From Prorocentrum cordatum (taxonomy: Eukaryota; Sar; Dinophyceae; Prorocentrales; Prorocentraceae): DNA of 64,000 bases. Below the pieces are notes generated by a model, which was not told where the DNA came from, did not search any database, and saw only the letters and a program-made list of their open reading frames with translations. Positions 22,862 to 33,007 of this stretch are shown piece by piece (position 1 is the stretch's first letter; each line of letters starts with the position of its first letter). The stretch is from contig CAUYUJ010014617.1 in assembly GCA_963575745.1 (NCBI GenBank), positions 156,001 to 220,000 on the forward strand, given 5' to 3'. The position numbers were made by a program, and so were the translations under genes.

Positions 22862-23075
22862 ACATATATATATATATGTACATATGTACTATGCATTCAT
22901 AGACGCATGTGTGTGCGCATGTACGCACGCTCGCACTCCGCTAGCGTGCGAATTCCAAAGGACCAAGGTGCATGGCGCGCAGCGCCAATGCAGTCTTGTG
23001 TATATATATGGATACACATACACATGCATACATACATACATACATACATACATACATTTACAACACAACAGGACG
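22862..23075. repeat. TA/TACA/TG microsatellite flank
   Basis: (TA)n, TGTACATATG words and (CATA)n, forming the right flank of the DIRS-like insertion. The left flank (14520-14590) has similar TA/CATA composition. Confidence 0.8.
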
Positions 23076-23079
23076 AAAT

Positions 23080-24020
23080 GCCGCGCGCGCGGCGGCGGCA
23101 TGCCGCTGATAGATGTCATACAACGGGGGTTATGTTCATCCCCGAAACCCAATGGCGAAAACCCGATGTATACATTCATTCTCTGATCGGAAGACGGGAA
23201 CATCCCCATGTGGATATGCGACACTGAATGCAAATATGCCAAGCGCCAACGCGCGCGCGGCGGCGGCGCGCCGCTGGTCGATTTGATATAACAGGGGCGA
23301 TGTTGCACTCCAACAACAAATTGCGACAACCCAATGTAAAAATCATTCTCTGATCGGAAGACGGGGACATCCTCATGTGCATATGCGACACCGAATGCTC
23401 GAATGCCAATCGCCAACGCGCGCGCGGCGGCGGCGTGCCGCTGATAGATTTGATGCAACGGGAGCGATGTTGAACTCCAAAGCCCAATGACAAAAACCCA
23501 ATGTAAAAAATTACTCTCTGATCGGAAGACGGGGGCATCCCCGTGTAGACACGCGACGCTGACTGCGCAAATGTCAATCGCCAGAGCGCGCGCGCGCGGC
23601 GGCATGCCGCCGCGTTGAACTCCGAAACCCAATGGCGAAAACCCAATGTAAACATTCATTCTCTGATCGGAAGACGGGGACATCCTCGTGCGCATATGCG
23701 ACACTGAAAGCAAACGTGCCAATCGCCAGCGCGCGCGCGCGGCGGCGGCGGCGCGCCGCTGATAGGTTGCACGCAACGGGAGCGAGGTTGAACTCCCAAA
23801 TCCAATGGCGCAAACCCAATGCAAAAAAAAAAGCATTCTCTGATCGGAAGACGGGGGCATCCCCGCGTGGACATGCGACGCTGAACGCACGCGTGCTTAT
23901 CGCCAGCGCGCGCGCGGCGGCGGCGCACCGCTGATGGATTGTCTACCGCGGGGGGCGATGTTGAATTCCAGAACCCAATGGCGAAAACCCAATGTATTTA
24001 TATATATATATATAAATATC
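23080..24020. repeat. ~166-bp satellite, block 2 (6 units)
   Basis: Units are phased by CTGATCGGAAG at about 23183, 23349, 23518, 23663, 23839 and 24018 (spacings 145-179 bp), with the same CAATGGCGAAAACCCAATG word and GC palindrome as block 1. The last unit is interrupted by a (TA)n run at 23998-24017. Confidence 0.9.
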
Positions 24021-24162
24021 TGATCGGAAGTCAGGGACATCCCCATCGGCATTCTCCCCGGCACCGAGGCGCGCGAAAGCGGCATCGATCGGCGCCCATG
24101 GATTTTTCCAGGGGGGGCATATACACAAATAGTTATTCTGATGCGAATTAATGGCAGTTGGG

Positions 24163-24192
24163 ATCCGAGGGGGGGGGGGGGGGGGGGGGGTC
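24163..24192. repeat. poly(G) run (~30)
   Basis: An uninterrupted G homopolymer of about 28-30 bases. Confidence 0.9.
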
Positions 24193-24193
24193 A

Positions 24194-24628
24194 TCATGTT
24201 TTTAACCGGGTTTGGACATTACTACTGGCTGCAGCCAGAATAAGCTGATGCTGCGCTCTGTCGCCTGCTGCGGTGACTGACGCTGGCGAGTCGCGCATGG
24301 GCGTGGCACGAGTCTCGACAGCGCGAGCGGTCATCTCTGAGGTGGAGAATAAAAAGGCTGAGAAAATTTGGGCAGAGGGCGCAAACTGTTGGAGGATAGG
24401 AGCGGGGGTGCGCCAGCGCTGCGCCCTCAGTTCAAGGTTCTGGAGTTGGCCCGCGCGAGCCATGTGGAACGTCCCCTCTGACCCCGACATGTGCTCGAGC
24501 CCGGCCCATAGTCGTCCCCCATCTCGTCTGCCTCGCCGTCGCTGATCTCCTCCGCCTTTCTCTTCTCTATGGCGTCGCGCCCCAGCAGCCTCGTTGCCTC
24601 CCTCTCCGGGCCCCCCTCGGGCGGCCAT
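24194..24628 (-). CDS. uncharacterised ORF, possibly 3' part of the next entry
   Basis: A 144-codon frame in a different phase from the frame at 24567-25265. The first third is Gly/Arg-rich. The rest (SEMTARAVETRATPMRDSPASV and similar) looks like ordinary protein. It may continue the upstream frame after an indel. It has no recognisable domain. Confidence 0.2.
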   Translation of the reverse strand: MAARGGPGEGGNEAAGARRHREEKGGGDQRRRGRRDGGRLWAGLEHMSGSEGTFHMARAGQLQNLELRAQRWRTPAPILQQFAPSAQIFSAFLFSTSEMTARAVETRATPMRDSPASVTAAGDRAQHQLILAAASSNVQTRLKT

Positions 24629-25265
24629 CCTTGTCTATTCTTCCCCCGGTCGCATGGAACGCCTCGCGAACTGCCTGATGCGCTGTCCTGACCATGTTTT
24701 CGATGAACTTGATGTGTGCCGTCTGGAACTGCGCGCTCAACATGAACTGGAGCTTGTACTTCGTGGGCTCATCCTGCTTGTGCTTGTTGCAGTACGTCGG
24801 GCGGAGGCGGCAAAACCGATTCTGATGTTGGAGCTGCATCAAGCTGCGCATCTCGCCTACAATGATCGCGTGCCAATGCACATGAAGGGCCTGCTTGGCC
24901 GTCGGCGGCGCCCTGGCACGTTCAAGAAGAGCTTGCGGCAGCGCCTGCCGCATGCGCGCCCACGGCGGGCCCTGCTAGTCCATGCCCGCCTGCTTCCAAT
25001 TATCATCGCGCTGCTTGCCTGCCTGCGCGAGTGCCAGCACCGCGAGGTGGTCGGCCACGTCTCTGCTGTTGGCGATGCACAAGTCCGCCAGCACCCCGAC
25101 GAGCGAGCGTCGGGAGGAGGCGGCGTGGAGAAGGAGGACGAGGAGGCCGGCGCCGCAGCCTCGACCAGGGCTCACTCGCTCTATCACACCGCCAGGGCCC
25201 AATGGCCCTGGTGGGGGGATGGCCCTGGTGGGGGGATGGTCGCGCCCGTCAGACTTCCAGACCAT
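24567..25265 (-). pseudogene. uncharacterised ORF interrupted by one stop
   Basis: Two collinear frames in the same phase (25265-24975 and 24953-24567) are separated only by a TAG, so they were probably one reading frame of about 230 codons. The second part has varied, non-repeat composition, with a Cys/His-containing stretch (HVHWHAIIVGEM, LRPTYCNKHKQDEPTKYKLQF) and a helical region (TAHIKFIENMVRTAHQAVREAF). I do not recognise the family. It lies downstream of, and on the same strand as, the minus-strand tyrosine recombinase, so it may belong to that element. Confidence 0.35.
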
Positions 25266-25282
25266 CAGTGGCTCACTGGCTC

Positions 25283-25342
25283 AGGAAGAGGAGGAAGGGG
25301 GGGGAGGAGGAGGAGGAGGAGAGGAGGAGGAGGAGGAGGAGG
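25283..25342. repeat. (GGA)n purine tract
   Basis: About 60 bp of GGA triplets. Confidence 0.85.
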
Positions 25343-25343
25343 A

Positions 25344-25540
25344 TTCTGCTTACTCGCTGCCCCCGTGGCTGGAGGGCGGAGTCGGGAAGGAGCTATTTTG
25401 CCTCTAAGCCCAAGGCGGCTTCTCTCGTGCTGGCAGCATATGCCTCTTGCGGGGTGCCTCTTGGAGCTGCAGGCCGGCCTGGCCAGGTCCGCGGCGACCC
25501 AGGAATGCCCGCCCGGAGCACTGGCCAGGCGCCCCCCCCC
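25344..25540. repeat. ~195-bp direct repeat, copy 1
   Basis: Starts TTCTGCTTACTCGCTGCC and is about 93 percent alike to 25748-25945, in the same orientation. The pair lies downstream of the minus-strand tyrosine recombinase. Confidence 0.85.
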
Positions 25541-25616
25541 CCCCCCCCGAACGGAAGTGGATTGCAGCAGGCACGTAAAAAATGGGTGCGGGGGGCGGGA
25601 ACGCTAGATCCCGACC

Positions 25617-25750
25617 TTTGCAACAGGGCGCCTGCGCGCGAACCGAATCCAGCAAGACGCACGAGGAAACGAACGAGGAAAACGAACCAAGACCCGCGAC
25701 CCCGCAGAAGCCCCTTTCCCCGAGAGCACAGCCTCCCAAGAAAGGACGCC
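25617..25750. repeat. ~130-bp direct repeat, downstream copy
   Basis: Matches 28243-28373 in the same orientation over about 130 bp with few changes. Confidence 0.85.
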
Positions 25751-25945
25751 TTCTGCTTACTCGCTGCCCCCGTGGCCGGGGGGCGGAGTCGGGAAGGAAC
25801 TATTTTGCCTCTAAGCCCAAGGCGGCTTCTTCGCGCTGGCAACATCTGCCTCTTGCGGGGTGTCTCCTGGAGCTGCAGGCCGGCCTGGCCAGGTCCGCGG
25901 CTACCCAGGAACGCTCGCCAGAGCACTGGCCAGGCGCAACCCCGA
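25748..25945. repeat. ~195-bp direct repeat, copy 2
   Basis: The second copy of 25344-25540, abutting the ~130-bp repeat and ending 13 bp from the stop of the recombinase gene. Confidence 0.85.
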
Positions 25946-25957
25946 GGAGGCGAGTTT

Positions 25958-27071
25958 TTACAAGCCCCCACTGAGGCGCCTCCACAGAGGAATTGGTGAA
26001 ACGGGCGACTGGCGATGAGTGGCGGCTGGGGCCGCCGCGCCACTCGAAGCTGTAGACGCGGCGCGCAGCAGCTGATCGCACTGTTCTGAATATGGGAACC
26101 GGGCGTAAAAGGCTCGCATGGTTTCTGGGGCTGACCAGCCGCCCTGAGCCTGCGCTAATTCTTCCGGCACGGAGCACGCTGTCTTGTACCAGTGGGCACC
26201 ACCTTTGCGCAGGGAGTGCGTTCCCACTGCAGCAGCCTGAAAGAACTGCGTGAGATTACGGCGGAAAGAATCGCAATTCATAGAGCGAGGCTCCGCCGAA
26301 TGAATTGTGCAAAACACGGGGGCATCCGGGTCGGAACCCCAGCGCGAGTCCCGCTGCGCCAGCCATTCCCGCAGGAGGTGGCACGGGCATAGACTTGGGG
26401 TGTCGACCATCCTTGGGATGTGGCACACCATGCCCGTCCCGAGCGGGTCGTTCTTTTGGCTGGCAACGAAAACCGTCGCGAAATTTTCGCGCAAAGAAAT
26501 GTCTCGACGCCGGAGCGCGAGAGTCTCGGAGCATCCCGGACGCCGAAAAAATACTGCTGCTATAGCGGCGTCCCGGGCAGCTGCCTGGCTGCCTGCTTTG
26601 AGGCGGGCGGTCTTGTAGCGCCGCAGCTCCTCCAGAGATACCGGGCGTTTCGCGCGCGACCGTGAATGGTCGACCACCGTGAATGGTCGGCCCGCTTCTT
26701 GAGACCTCTCCAGAATTGGGCCGACCGGTCCGTCCGTGCACTGTCGAATTGCGCTGTCAAGTTGCACTGCTGGTGCCAACAACGCACTGCAGCGCGCAGA
26801 TTCGTGACGGATGACCAGGACCGGCCGTCCATCTGGGCAAACAGCAGCATGCATTTTACGTCTGAATCGCACGGCAGCAGCTGCAGCCCTGCAGACTTTC
26901 GAAAGAATCCACGCCGGTGCGCAAGGAGCTGCTATACCGCTTCTTGGTGCTTTCTTCCAGGGCTGCTTGGAGGCAGCCGTGGATAGCAGATGATGCGGCC
27001 CTACTGCGGTGTGCTCCCTGTTCCACAGAAGCGCTCTCGCGAATCAGGGGCAAAAAAGTCGGGGCCCTCAC
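25958..27071 (-). pseudogene. tyrosine recombinase, frameshifted
   Basis: The main frame (26872-25958) carries the catalytic set. Counting from its first codon these are Arg110/111 (FFRRPGCSETLAL), Lys140 in the beta-hairpin region (VASQKND), His219-x-x-Arg222 (GTHSLRKGG), a GGW at 244-246, and Tyr256 (RAFYARF). The N-terminal core-binding part (LEESTKKRYSSSLRTGVDSF) is in another phase at 27071-26856, so one indel separates the two domains near 26860. Upstream, the same phase is open to 27359 after a single TGA. The residue set is complete, so the enzyme was functional before the indel. It is not closely similar to the recombinase at 19.7-20.7 kb. It acts in element excision or integration. 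Confidence 0.75.
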
Positions 27072-27159
27072 TCAGAAGCTGGCGTGCGCCAGGTACGTCC
27101 ACCGGCGGGTCTCGAACTTGCTCGGGATGAAACGCGGGGGACACAGCAAGCCCGCTTGA

Positions 27160-28242
27160 CGAGCTACGGTGCCAGTGTGCGTCGCTCGGGCGGGTCTCCC
27201 CTGCAGGTGCTGGGGGCGCCTGCGAAGGAACAGCGCGGGGCCCCTGGACATACGGCCTCTCGGCTGAAGGCCCCGGTGCTCGAAATCGTCACGGTGCAGA
27301 CAGGCGGGGCCGAGACGCTGGCGGCGCGCGGGCTCTGGCGACCCCGGGCAGCGCTTCATCTTGAGCCCGACATGGATAGCATCGCGGCGGCCTCGCCCGG
27401 ACGACCGACAGGCGGGGGGATGGGCGGCGACGAGGGTGCAATTCGCGCCGCCGAACGGGCAGAAAAGTGCACCTATCGTATGTTTTTTACTGGTGTTTTT
27501 GGTGGTTGCCGGCCGCCTGGGCCGGCCGAGGCCCCAGGTGATTGTGGCCCCGGCGGTAGTTATTGCCTATGGCGCGCGGGCCCGTTGACCCCGCGCAGCG
27601 ATGAGACAGCATTTTTCTCGACCCGAAGGGCAAAAAAGAAGAGAAGCGATCGCACGTTTTTTACCACGCTCTCTGTTGGTCGCATGGGCCGCTCGAACCG
27701 CGCCCGGGTCCCCGGCGACTTTTCTGGCCCCCAGCAATGGTTATTGCTTGCGGCGCGCAACCGGCAACCGCCGCCCGCGCCCGCTGACGACCCAGGGACG
27801 GGACCGAGCAGGAAGGGAGGGGGGCGGGGCGGGGAGGGCGGCGCAAGGGGCAGGCGAAAAGAAAGAAGGCATAATGATGAGAGGAGCAGACGGTGACGCG
27901 ACGATTTGCGCATTCTTCCTGGGTGCGTGTGCTGGGCGCGGCGGAAAAAAGGGGGTCATGCGCTGGGCACGGCCCGGCAGGGACTCCGCCGGCAAGCGCA
28001 TGAATTAAATCCCGTGCCCCGGACAGAGGCGTTGCGGCAACCAAGATCGCGTGCAGAACAATCTGTGCACCCAGGGCAACGGCCGCTGACCGGGGCCGGG
28101 CGCCGACTCGCAGGGGTCAGCGGCCGTGGGGGCAGTCCGCTGCCCAGTGCTTGTCGTCCTTGGTCCTGCCTGCCCCCCTGCACTTTGGGCAAGTGAGCAC
28201 GCAGCGGTTGCCTACGGACCTGCACGTCGAAAAATTCTGCTC
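27160..28242. other. no gene seen (GC-rich)
   Basis: GC-rich sequence between the recombinase N-terminus and the upstream direct repeat. Two similar segments occur at about 27600-27625 and 27480-27500 (around TATTGC words), but no frame is recognised. In an autonomous element this region would be expected to hold promoter and leader. Confidence 0.35.
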
Positions 28243-28373
28243 GGAACAGGGCGTCTGCGCGCGAACCGAACCCAGCAAAACGCACGAGGAAACGAACGAG
28301 GAAGACGAAGCAAGACCCGCGACCCCGCAGAAGCCCCTTTCCCCGAGTGCACAGCCCCCTAAGAAAGGACGCC
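28243..28373. repeat. ~130-bp direct repeat, upstream copy
   Basis: The partner of 25617-25750; see the element entry. A short (GGA)n tract follows at 28374-28410. Confidence 0.85.
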
Positions 28374-28667
28374 GGAGGAGGAGGAGGATGAGGAGGAGGA
28401 GAAGGGATACATCAGAGGAAGAGCCCACGCGTGCGTACACCTTCCAGGCATCGCGGGAGGCACTGGCACCTACTCTCGGCCAGGACCCTGGACAGGTCGG
28501 CTAGGAGACAGGAGGGAAGGCAGAAAACTCTCGGTGCCCAGCGCGCATGGCAAACACTTCGAACTATGCCCAGCTACGCCTGCCTGGCTGACGGTGAAAG
28601 CACCTTTTTGTTCCCGCCCGACAAATTGGGATGGTTTTACGAGCAGACCTCCCGACCCGTCCACCCT

Positions 28668-28863
28668 GCACACTGCGGCCGCCAGATCCCCAGGTCCCCC
28701 GAGTGTCCCCAAGAGTCCCGCCTCGCGCCACTCTGCACACCGCGGCCGCCAGATCCCCAGAACCTTGGAATGTTCCCGAGTGTCCCGCCTCGCGCCACTC
28801 TGCATGCCGCGGTCGCCAGATCCCCAGGTCCCCCGAGTGTCCCCGAGTGTCCCGCCTCGCGCC
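28668..28863. repeat. ~65-bp tandem repeat (3 units)
   Basis: Three units each contain GGCCGCCAGATCCCCAG, a GAGTGTCCC word and CCGCCTCGCGCCA. Confidence 0.85.
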
Positions 28864-28879
28864 AACAAATTCTAACATG

Positions 28880-29190
28880 AGAGAATGGCATTCCATAGTA
28901 GCATAACATAGTACAGCACAACACTAGACACTGTGACAGGGCAAACAAGAGCATTTCCAAGCCTACCATACCATTTCATTACATGACATAGTGTAACATA
29001 ACACAGCATGAAAGAGCAATGCATACCATAGCACAGCATCACATCACATGAAATCACATACGGCGATAAAGCACGCATACCACAAGGAAACATCGCAGAA
29101 TTGAGCATACCGCAACATGACATGCCACGGCCGCACATAACATTGAATGATATATCATAGCACATCACAACATAACAACGCATGATATGA
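28880..29190. repeat. A/C/T-rich low-complexity block
   Basis: Degenerate ACATA/CACATCACA words, with much lower GC than the surroundings. No frame is of interest. Confidence 0.6.
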
Positions 29191-29192
29191 CA

Positions 29193-29233
29193 CTAGAACC
29201 ATCGCGCGCGCTTGGCGCGCGCTCAGGTTCTAG
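29193..29233. repeat. 41-bp hairpin
   Basis: CTAGAACC and GGTTCTAG enclose CGCGCGCGC and GCGCGCGC arms with a TTG loop. The pairing is nearly perfect, and one half is alternating CG. It could extrude as a cruciform or act as an RNA hairpin. Confidence 0.7.
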
Positions 29234-29425
29234 CAAGCCCCAGGCCTTGACGAAGTCACTGCTCCACTGAAGTAGTGGACCACAGTGCACGCTTGCCAAT
29301 CTGCTTTCCGAAAGGCCTTCGAGGAAAATGGTTGTGTAGGGTGGCGGAGGCCGTTTGAATCGGGCTCCCAGAAGGCTTCTGGAAGCATGGGTTTGGGGGC
29401 GTCTTGGGGAGCCTGTTGGGGCGTG

Positions 29426-29745
<320 letters not shown>

Positions 29746-29889
29746 TCGTCGTCGTCTTCGTTGTTTCGTCCTCGTCGTCGCTTCAAGATGGCACTCGGGG
29801 CAACTTTGTGCGAAACGATCTGCGGAGGGCCGCGAGAAGGCGATCAGTCATTTTCCCAATCAACTTCCCAGACAGCTCTCCTGTAGCAT

Positions 29890-30785
29890 GATGGTACTTC
29901 GAAGCCTCCGGAGACTCGCGGGCCCATGATGAACCATGTCCCCAGAAGGTTTTCTGGGGACATGGTTTGTTGGGGTGTGTTGGGGGGTCTCTTGGGCGTT
30001 CCCTGGGGGCCCCTTGGGGGCCTCCGGGAACTCTCGGGCCCATGATGAACCATGTCCCCGGAAGGTTTTCTGGGGGCATGATTTCTTGGGGTGTATTGGG
30101 GGGCCTCTTGGGCGTTCCCTGGGAGCCCCTTGGGGGTCTCTTGGGGCTTCCTGGCGGCCTCTTGGGCGCCTCACGGGGCTTCGTGGGAGCCTCTTGGTGG
30201 CCTCCAGGGGCCCACAGGCGGCCTCTAGGGCCAGAGACCTCGAAATATCGGTTGGCGGTCCCCTCTGGGCCCTTTCTTGGGGAGCCCTTGGGGCACAGTT
30301 GGGTTGTCTGGTGAGCCTCCTGAGCCGTCTTGGGGCCCTCTTCGGGGCCTCGTGGCCCGTCTTGGAGCGATCTGAAGGGCCTCCGAGCGAGGCCGTGAGG
30401 GAGCGCTGGGAAGCGGGGAAAGCGAGAACGCCTAAGTCCTTCAAAAACCATCGGAAAATTAGTGAACCTTGTCTCCCTGGGCCCTCTCGCGGAGCCTGTT
30501 GGGTCCGTCCTGGAGCGTGTTGGAGTCCTCGTCGGCCGTCTTGAGGGCAGCTTGGGCGTCTTCGGAGCCTCTTGGGACCGTCTAGGGCCCTCTCGGGACC
30601 TCCATTAGCCTGTCGTGGCCTGATTCGGGGCGGGCTGCCTCGGGACCCCTCTGGGCCTTCTCTTGGCGCGCTCTTGGGGCACACTTGGGTTGTCTGGGGA
30701 GCATCCTGGGCCGTCTTGGGGCCCTCGTCGGGGCCTCGCGGGCCTTCTTGGAGCGATCTGAAGGGTCTCCGAGGCCGTGAAGGGA
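29890..30785 (-). repeat. GGCCCAAGA-array family, copy 3, with two hairpins and core
   Basis: The array is in reverse orientation (GGCCTCTTGGGG words). It contains two palindromic hairpins (29932-29967 and 30048-30083) and the conserved core at 30401-30460. Its distal part (about 30480-30660) is present as an inverted copy at about 37435-37630, on the other side of the Copia 5' half. Confidence 0.8.
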
Positions 30786-30786
30786 G

Positions 30787-32914
30787 CGCCGTCGTCAGCG
30801 GCAAGGTCCTCGCCAGTAGGCGGGGACTCGTTCGAAAAATCGATCACCTCGTTCTGGTCGAGCAGCTTCTGGACGTCGCCGAAGGCCCATGTCCCCGGCT
30901 GCTCGCGACGCGAGCGTAGAGAGTCCATCGCCTCTTCGGAGGGCGTAGCAGGTCGAAGCTGTTCTGGGGCAGCTCGATAGAGGCGTCCAGCCAGTGTGAT
31001 GTTGACCACTGTCCCAGGTAGACTAGGTCGATGTCCCGAGCTCGATGGCTCGTGGCAGAGCGCTCGTCCAGGTCCGTGCCAGCGGCCTCGCCCAGGCATG
31101 GAGCGAGGTTGGCCTTTCTTGATCCAGGCTCCTGGTGGGAGCCTCCTGTAGACGAAGACCAGGTCGCCCGTCTCGTACCTTTTGAAGGACCTGAAGCGCG
31201 CGGCCTCCGCCCGTTTGACTCGGTCGGAGCTCTCGGTCTGGATGTGAGCCAGCCGCGCCATGCGTCGAACTTGGGCGTCCCTGCTGAAGGTGCCATCCTG
31301 CAGCTCGGCGCTGATGAGGGGCAGGTTGTTCGGCTCGTCGAACAAGTTAACCGTGGTCCCCGTCGGGGTCCGTCCGGCATAGCGCTGCAGTGGGCTGAAT
31401 CCGTCAATCCTGATCAGGTCGTTCCTGGCAGCTGTCTGGAGTCCAATCATCTCGCTGGTAGGCACTTCAGCTGAGACCATCTCGTCGAAAGCGTCGAGGG
31501 CCTCCTTGAAGGCTTCGATCGCACGCTCAATCTTGCCGATCTGCCAGTGGGCGTCGGCCGCGCATGGAAGACAGTAGACTCCCTGGCTCTCGATCCACTC
31601 GCGGAACTCGTTAGAGATGGCGCTGCCAGCGGGATCGTAGCGCATGACCTTCGGACGTCCCATCCAGGGAAACCACTTTGTCGCAAAAATATGTCGGAGG
31701 TCGCCGGCGCGAACTTGTCGAGTCGTACCCGGGATCTCCTTCTCGTCGATCAGTCGCACGTAGAGGATGTCTGAGCCGGCGTCGAGGATCGCCAGCGCCA
31801 TCACGTTCGTCTTCTTACTGCGACGGATCCATGAGAAGGCGTCGACGAGAACCTCGTGACCGTTCTGTGGTTGCTCTGCTGATGAGGCTGGTGGCCGCTT
31901 CGTCGGTGGTCGGTGCGCGTCGCAGATGTCACACTTGAATGCCCTGGCCCGTCGTAGTACCTCTGGGCGAGCACCGCGGTCACGAAGGTATCGTAGTAGA
32001 TGAGCTCGGGGTAGATGTCCAAGGTTGGTGTGCACCAACCTGATGTAGCTCTCGATCTTCTTGATCGTCTCTTTGGTGAGGTCGTGAGTCTCCTTGCCGT
32101 CTGGAGGTGGAATCGACGGCTCGTCCTCCACATGCGTAGGCTCCGTCGGTGGCTGCTGGGTAGCTGCCATGCAGAGGCACTTCACAACCTCGTCCTCGAA
32201 GTAGTTCTGGTTCTGGCTCTTAGTCAGAGCCCGGAGGATCTGGCGGCACAGCATCTTGGGGTAGTAGCCCGAAGCAACAGTCCTCAGGCTGCTCTCAATC
32301 TCCTCGTGGTAGTGTCCTCCACGGCATCGTAGCGGCTGTAGGGCCACCCAGATCCTCTTGTCGTTCGTAAGATACTTCCAGCGCTTCTTCATGAGCTCAC
32401 CTGTGTCGGGAGCTCTCAGTCCGCAGGCACAGCCGTCCACGATCACCTCGTAGGGGAGTATATTGTGGAGGTCCTTCCAGCAGGTCTTTTGCCACGACCG
32501 ACTGTTGTGTGGCTGCTCGGCAAGGGCAGAGCCGTTCAGGTTGAGCACCTGGTGCTCTATGAGCCTCTTGTTGTTCTCGAAGATCCGCTGGCTCTTGAGG
32601 CGCTTCCTGCGAAGGTTCTCCCTCTGCCTGTCGTCACGCTGGTTGACGTTCTGCATTATCGACCAGGGCCCGCAGGGTGGAGTGCTGACGAAGAGCTCCG
32701 GGCGCTTCTCGTCCAGCAAGAACTTCGCCTTGTGGTAACCCTGCGGCTTGCTGAGGTCGTTCTCGTTGAACAGACCGAGACGCTCGTAGTGGTAGCCCTT
32801 CTCGTCGCACACCTTACCGAGGTTCGAGTCCCCGTGGGTGCGCTCTTCGACCATCGCCAGGCGGCCGAAGGTCGCGAGGGCGCACATAGCTCCGAAGATG
32901 GCTGATCTCGTCAT
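30787..32914 (-). CDS. Copia pol: C5-methyltransferase-like domain + integrase
   Basis: About 709 residues before the frame runs into array sequence at about 30787. Residues 1-230 form a methyltransferase-like domain: STPPCGPWS with Cys81 (motif IV-like) and LAEQPHNS (133-135, in place of ENP). The SAM-binding motif I is not visible and would lie upstream of this start. The integrase zinc finger follows: His295-x4-His300 and Cys328-x2-Cys331. The catalytic core has Asp358 (VDAFSW), Asp427 (RYDPAGS) and Glu463 (GKIERAIE), so the D-D-E set is complete. The C-terminal region ends in a GTVVNITLAGRLYRAAPEQLRP motif. Integrase inserts the cDNA into the host genome. The role of the methyltransferase-like part is unknown; it may be a degenerate fold. 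Confidence 0.75.
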
Positions 32915-33007
32915 GTGAGTCGCTGCGCGGATCGCCTGGCGCTGATGACCTTTTCAGCGGCCGGCTCTCGTCACTGTGCCAGCGCGACCTCTCGGCCTGA
33001 ACCTCAC

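Larger units (their letters stand above)
25548..28373 (-). mobile_element. decayed tyrosine-recombinase element with flanking direct repeats (Crypton- or SDR-like)
   Basis: A tyrosine-recombinase gene (25958-27071, minus) is bracketed by two direct copies of a ~130-bp segment, 25617-25750 and 28243-28373 (CGCGCGAACCGAA through CCTAAGAAAGGACGCC). A further pair of ~195-bp direct repeats lies at 25344-25540 and 25748-25945. No RT is visible between the repeats. The alternatives are a Crypton (recombinase-only DNA element), an RT-deleted DIRS relative, or an unrelated recombinase relic among duplicated sequence. The exact ends are not determined. Confidence 0.45.

Noticed and set aside
25393-26043. 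216-codon minus-strand frame over the direct repeats
   Set aside because: It spans duplicated non-coding sequence and runs antisense to similar-length plus frames, with no domain.
29860-30804. A 314-codon minus-strand frame
   Set aside because: Translated array family; the similar pseudo-protein appears wherever the array occurs.
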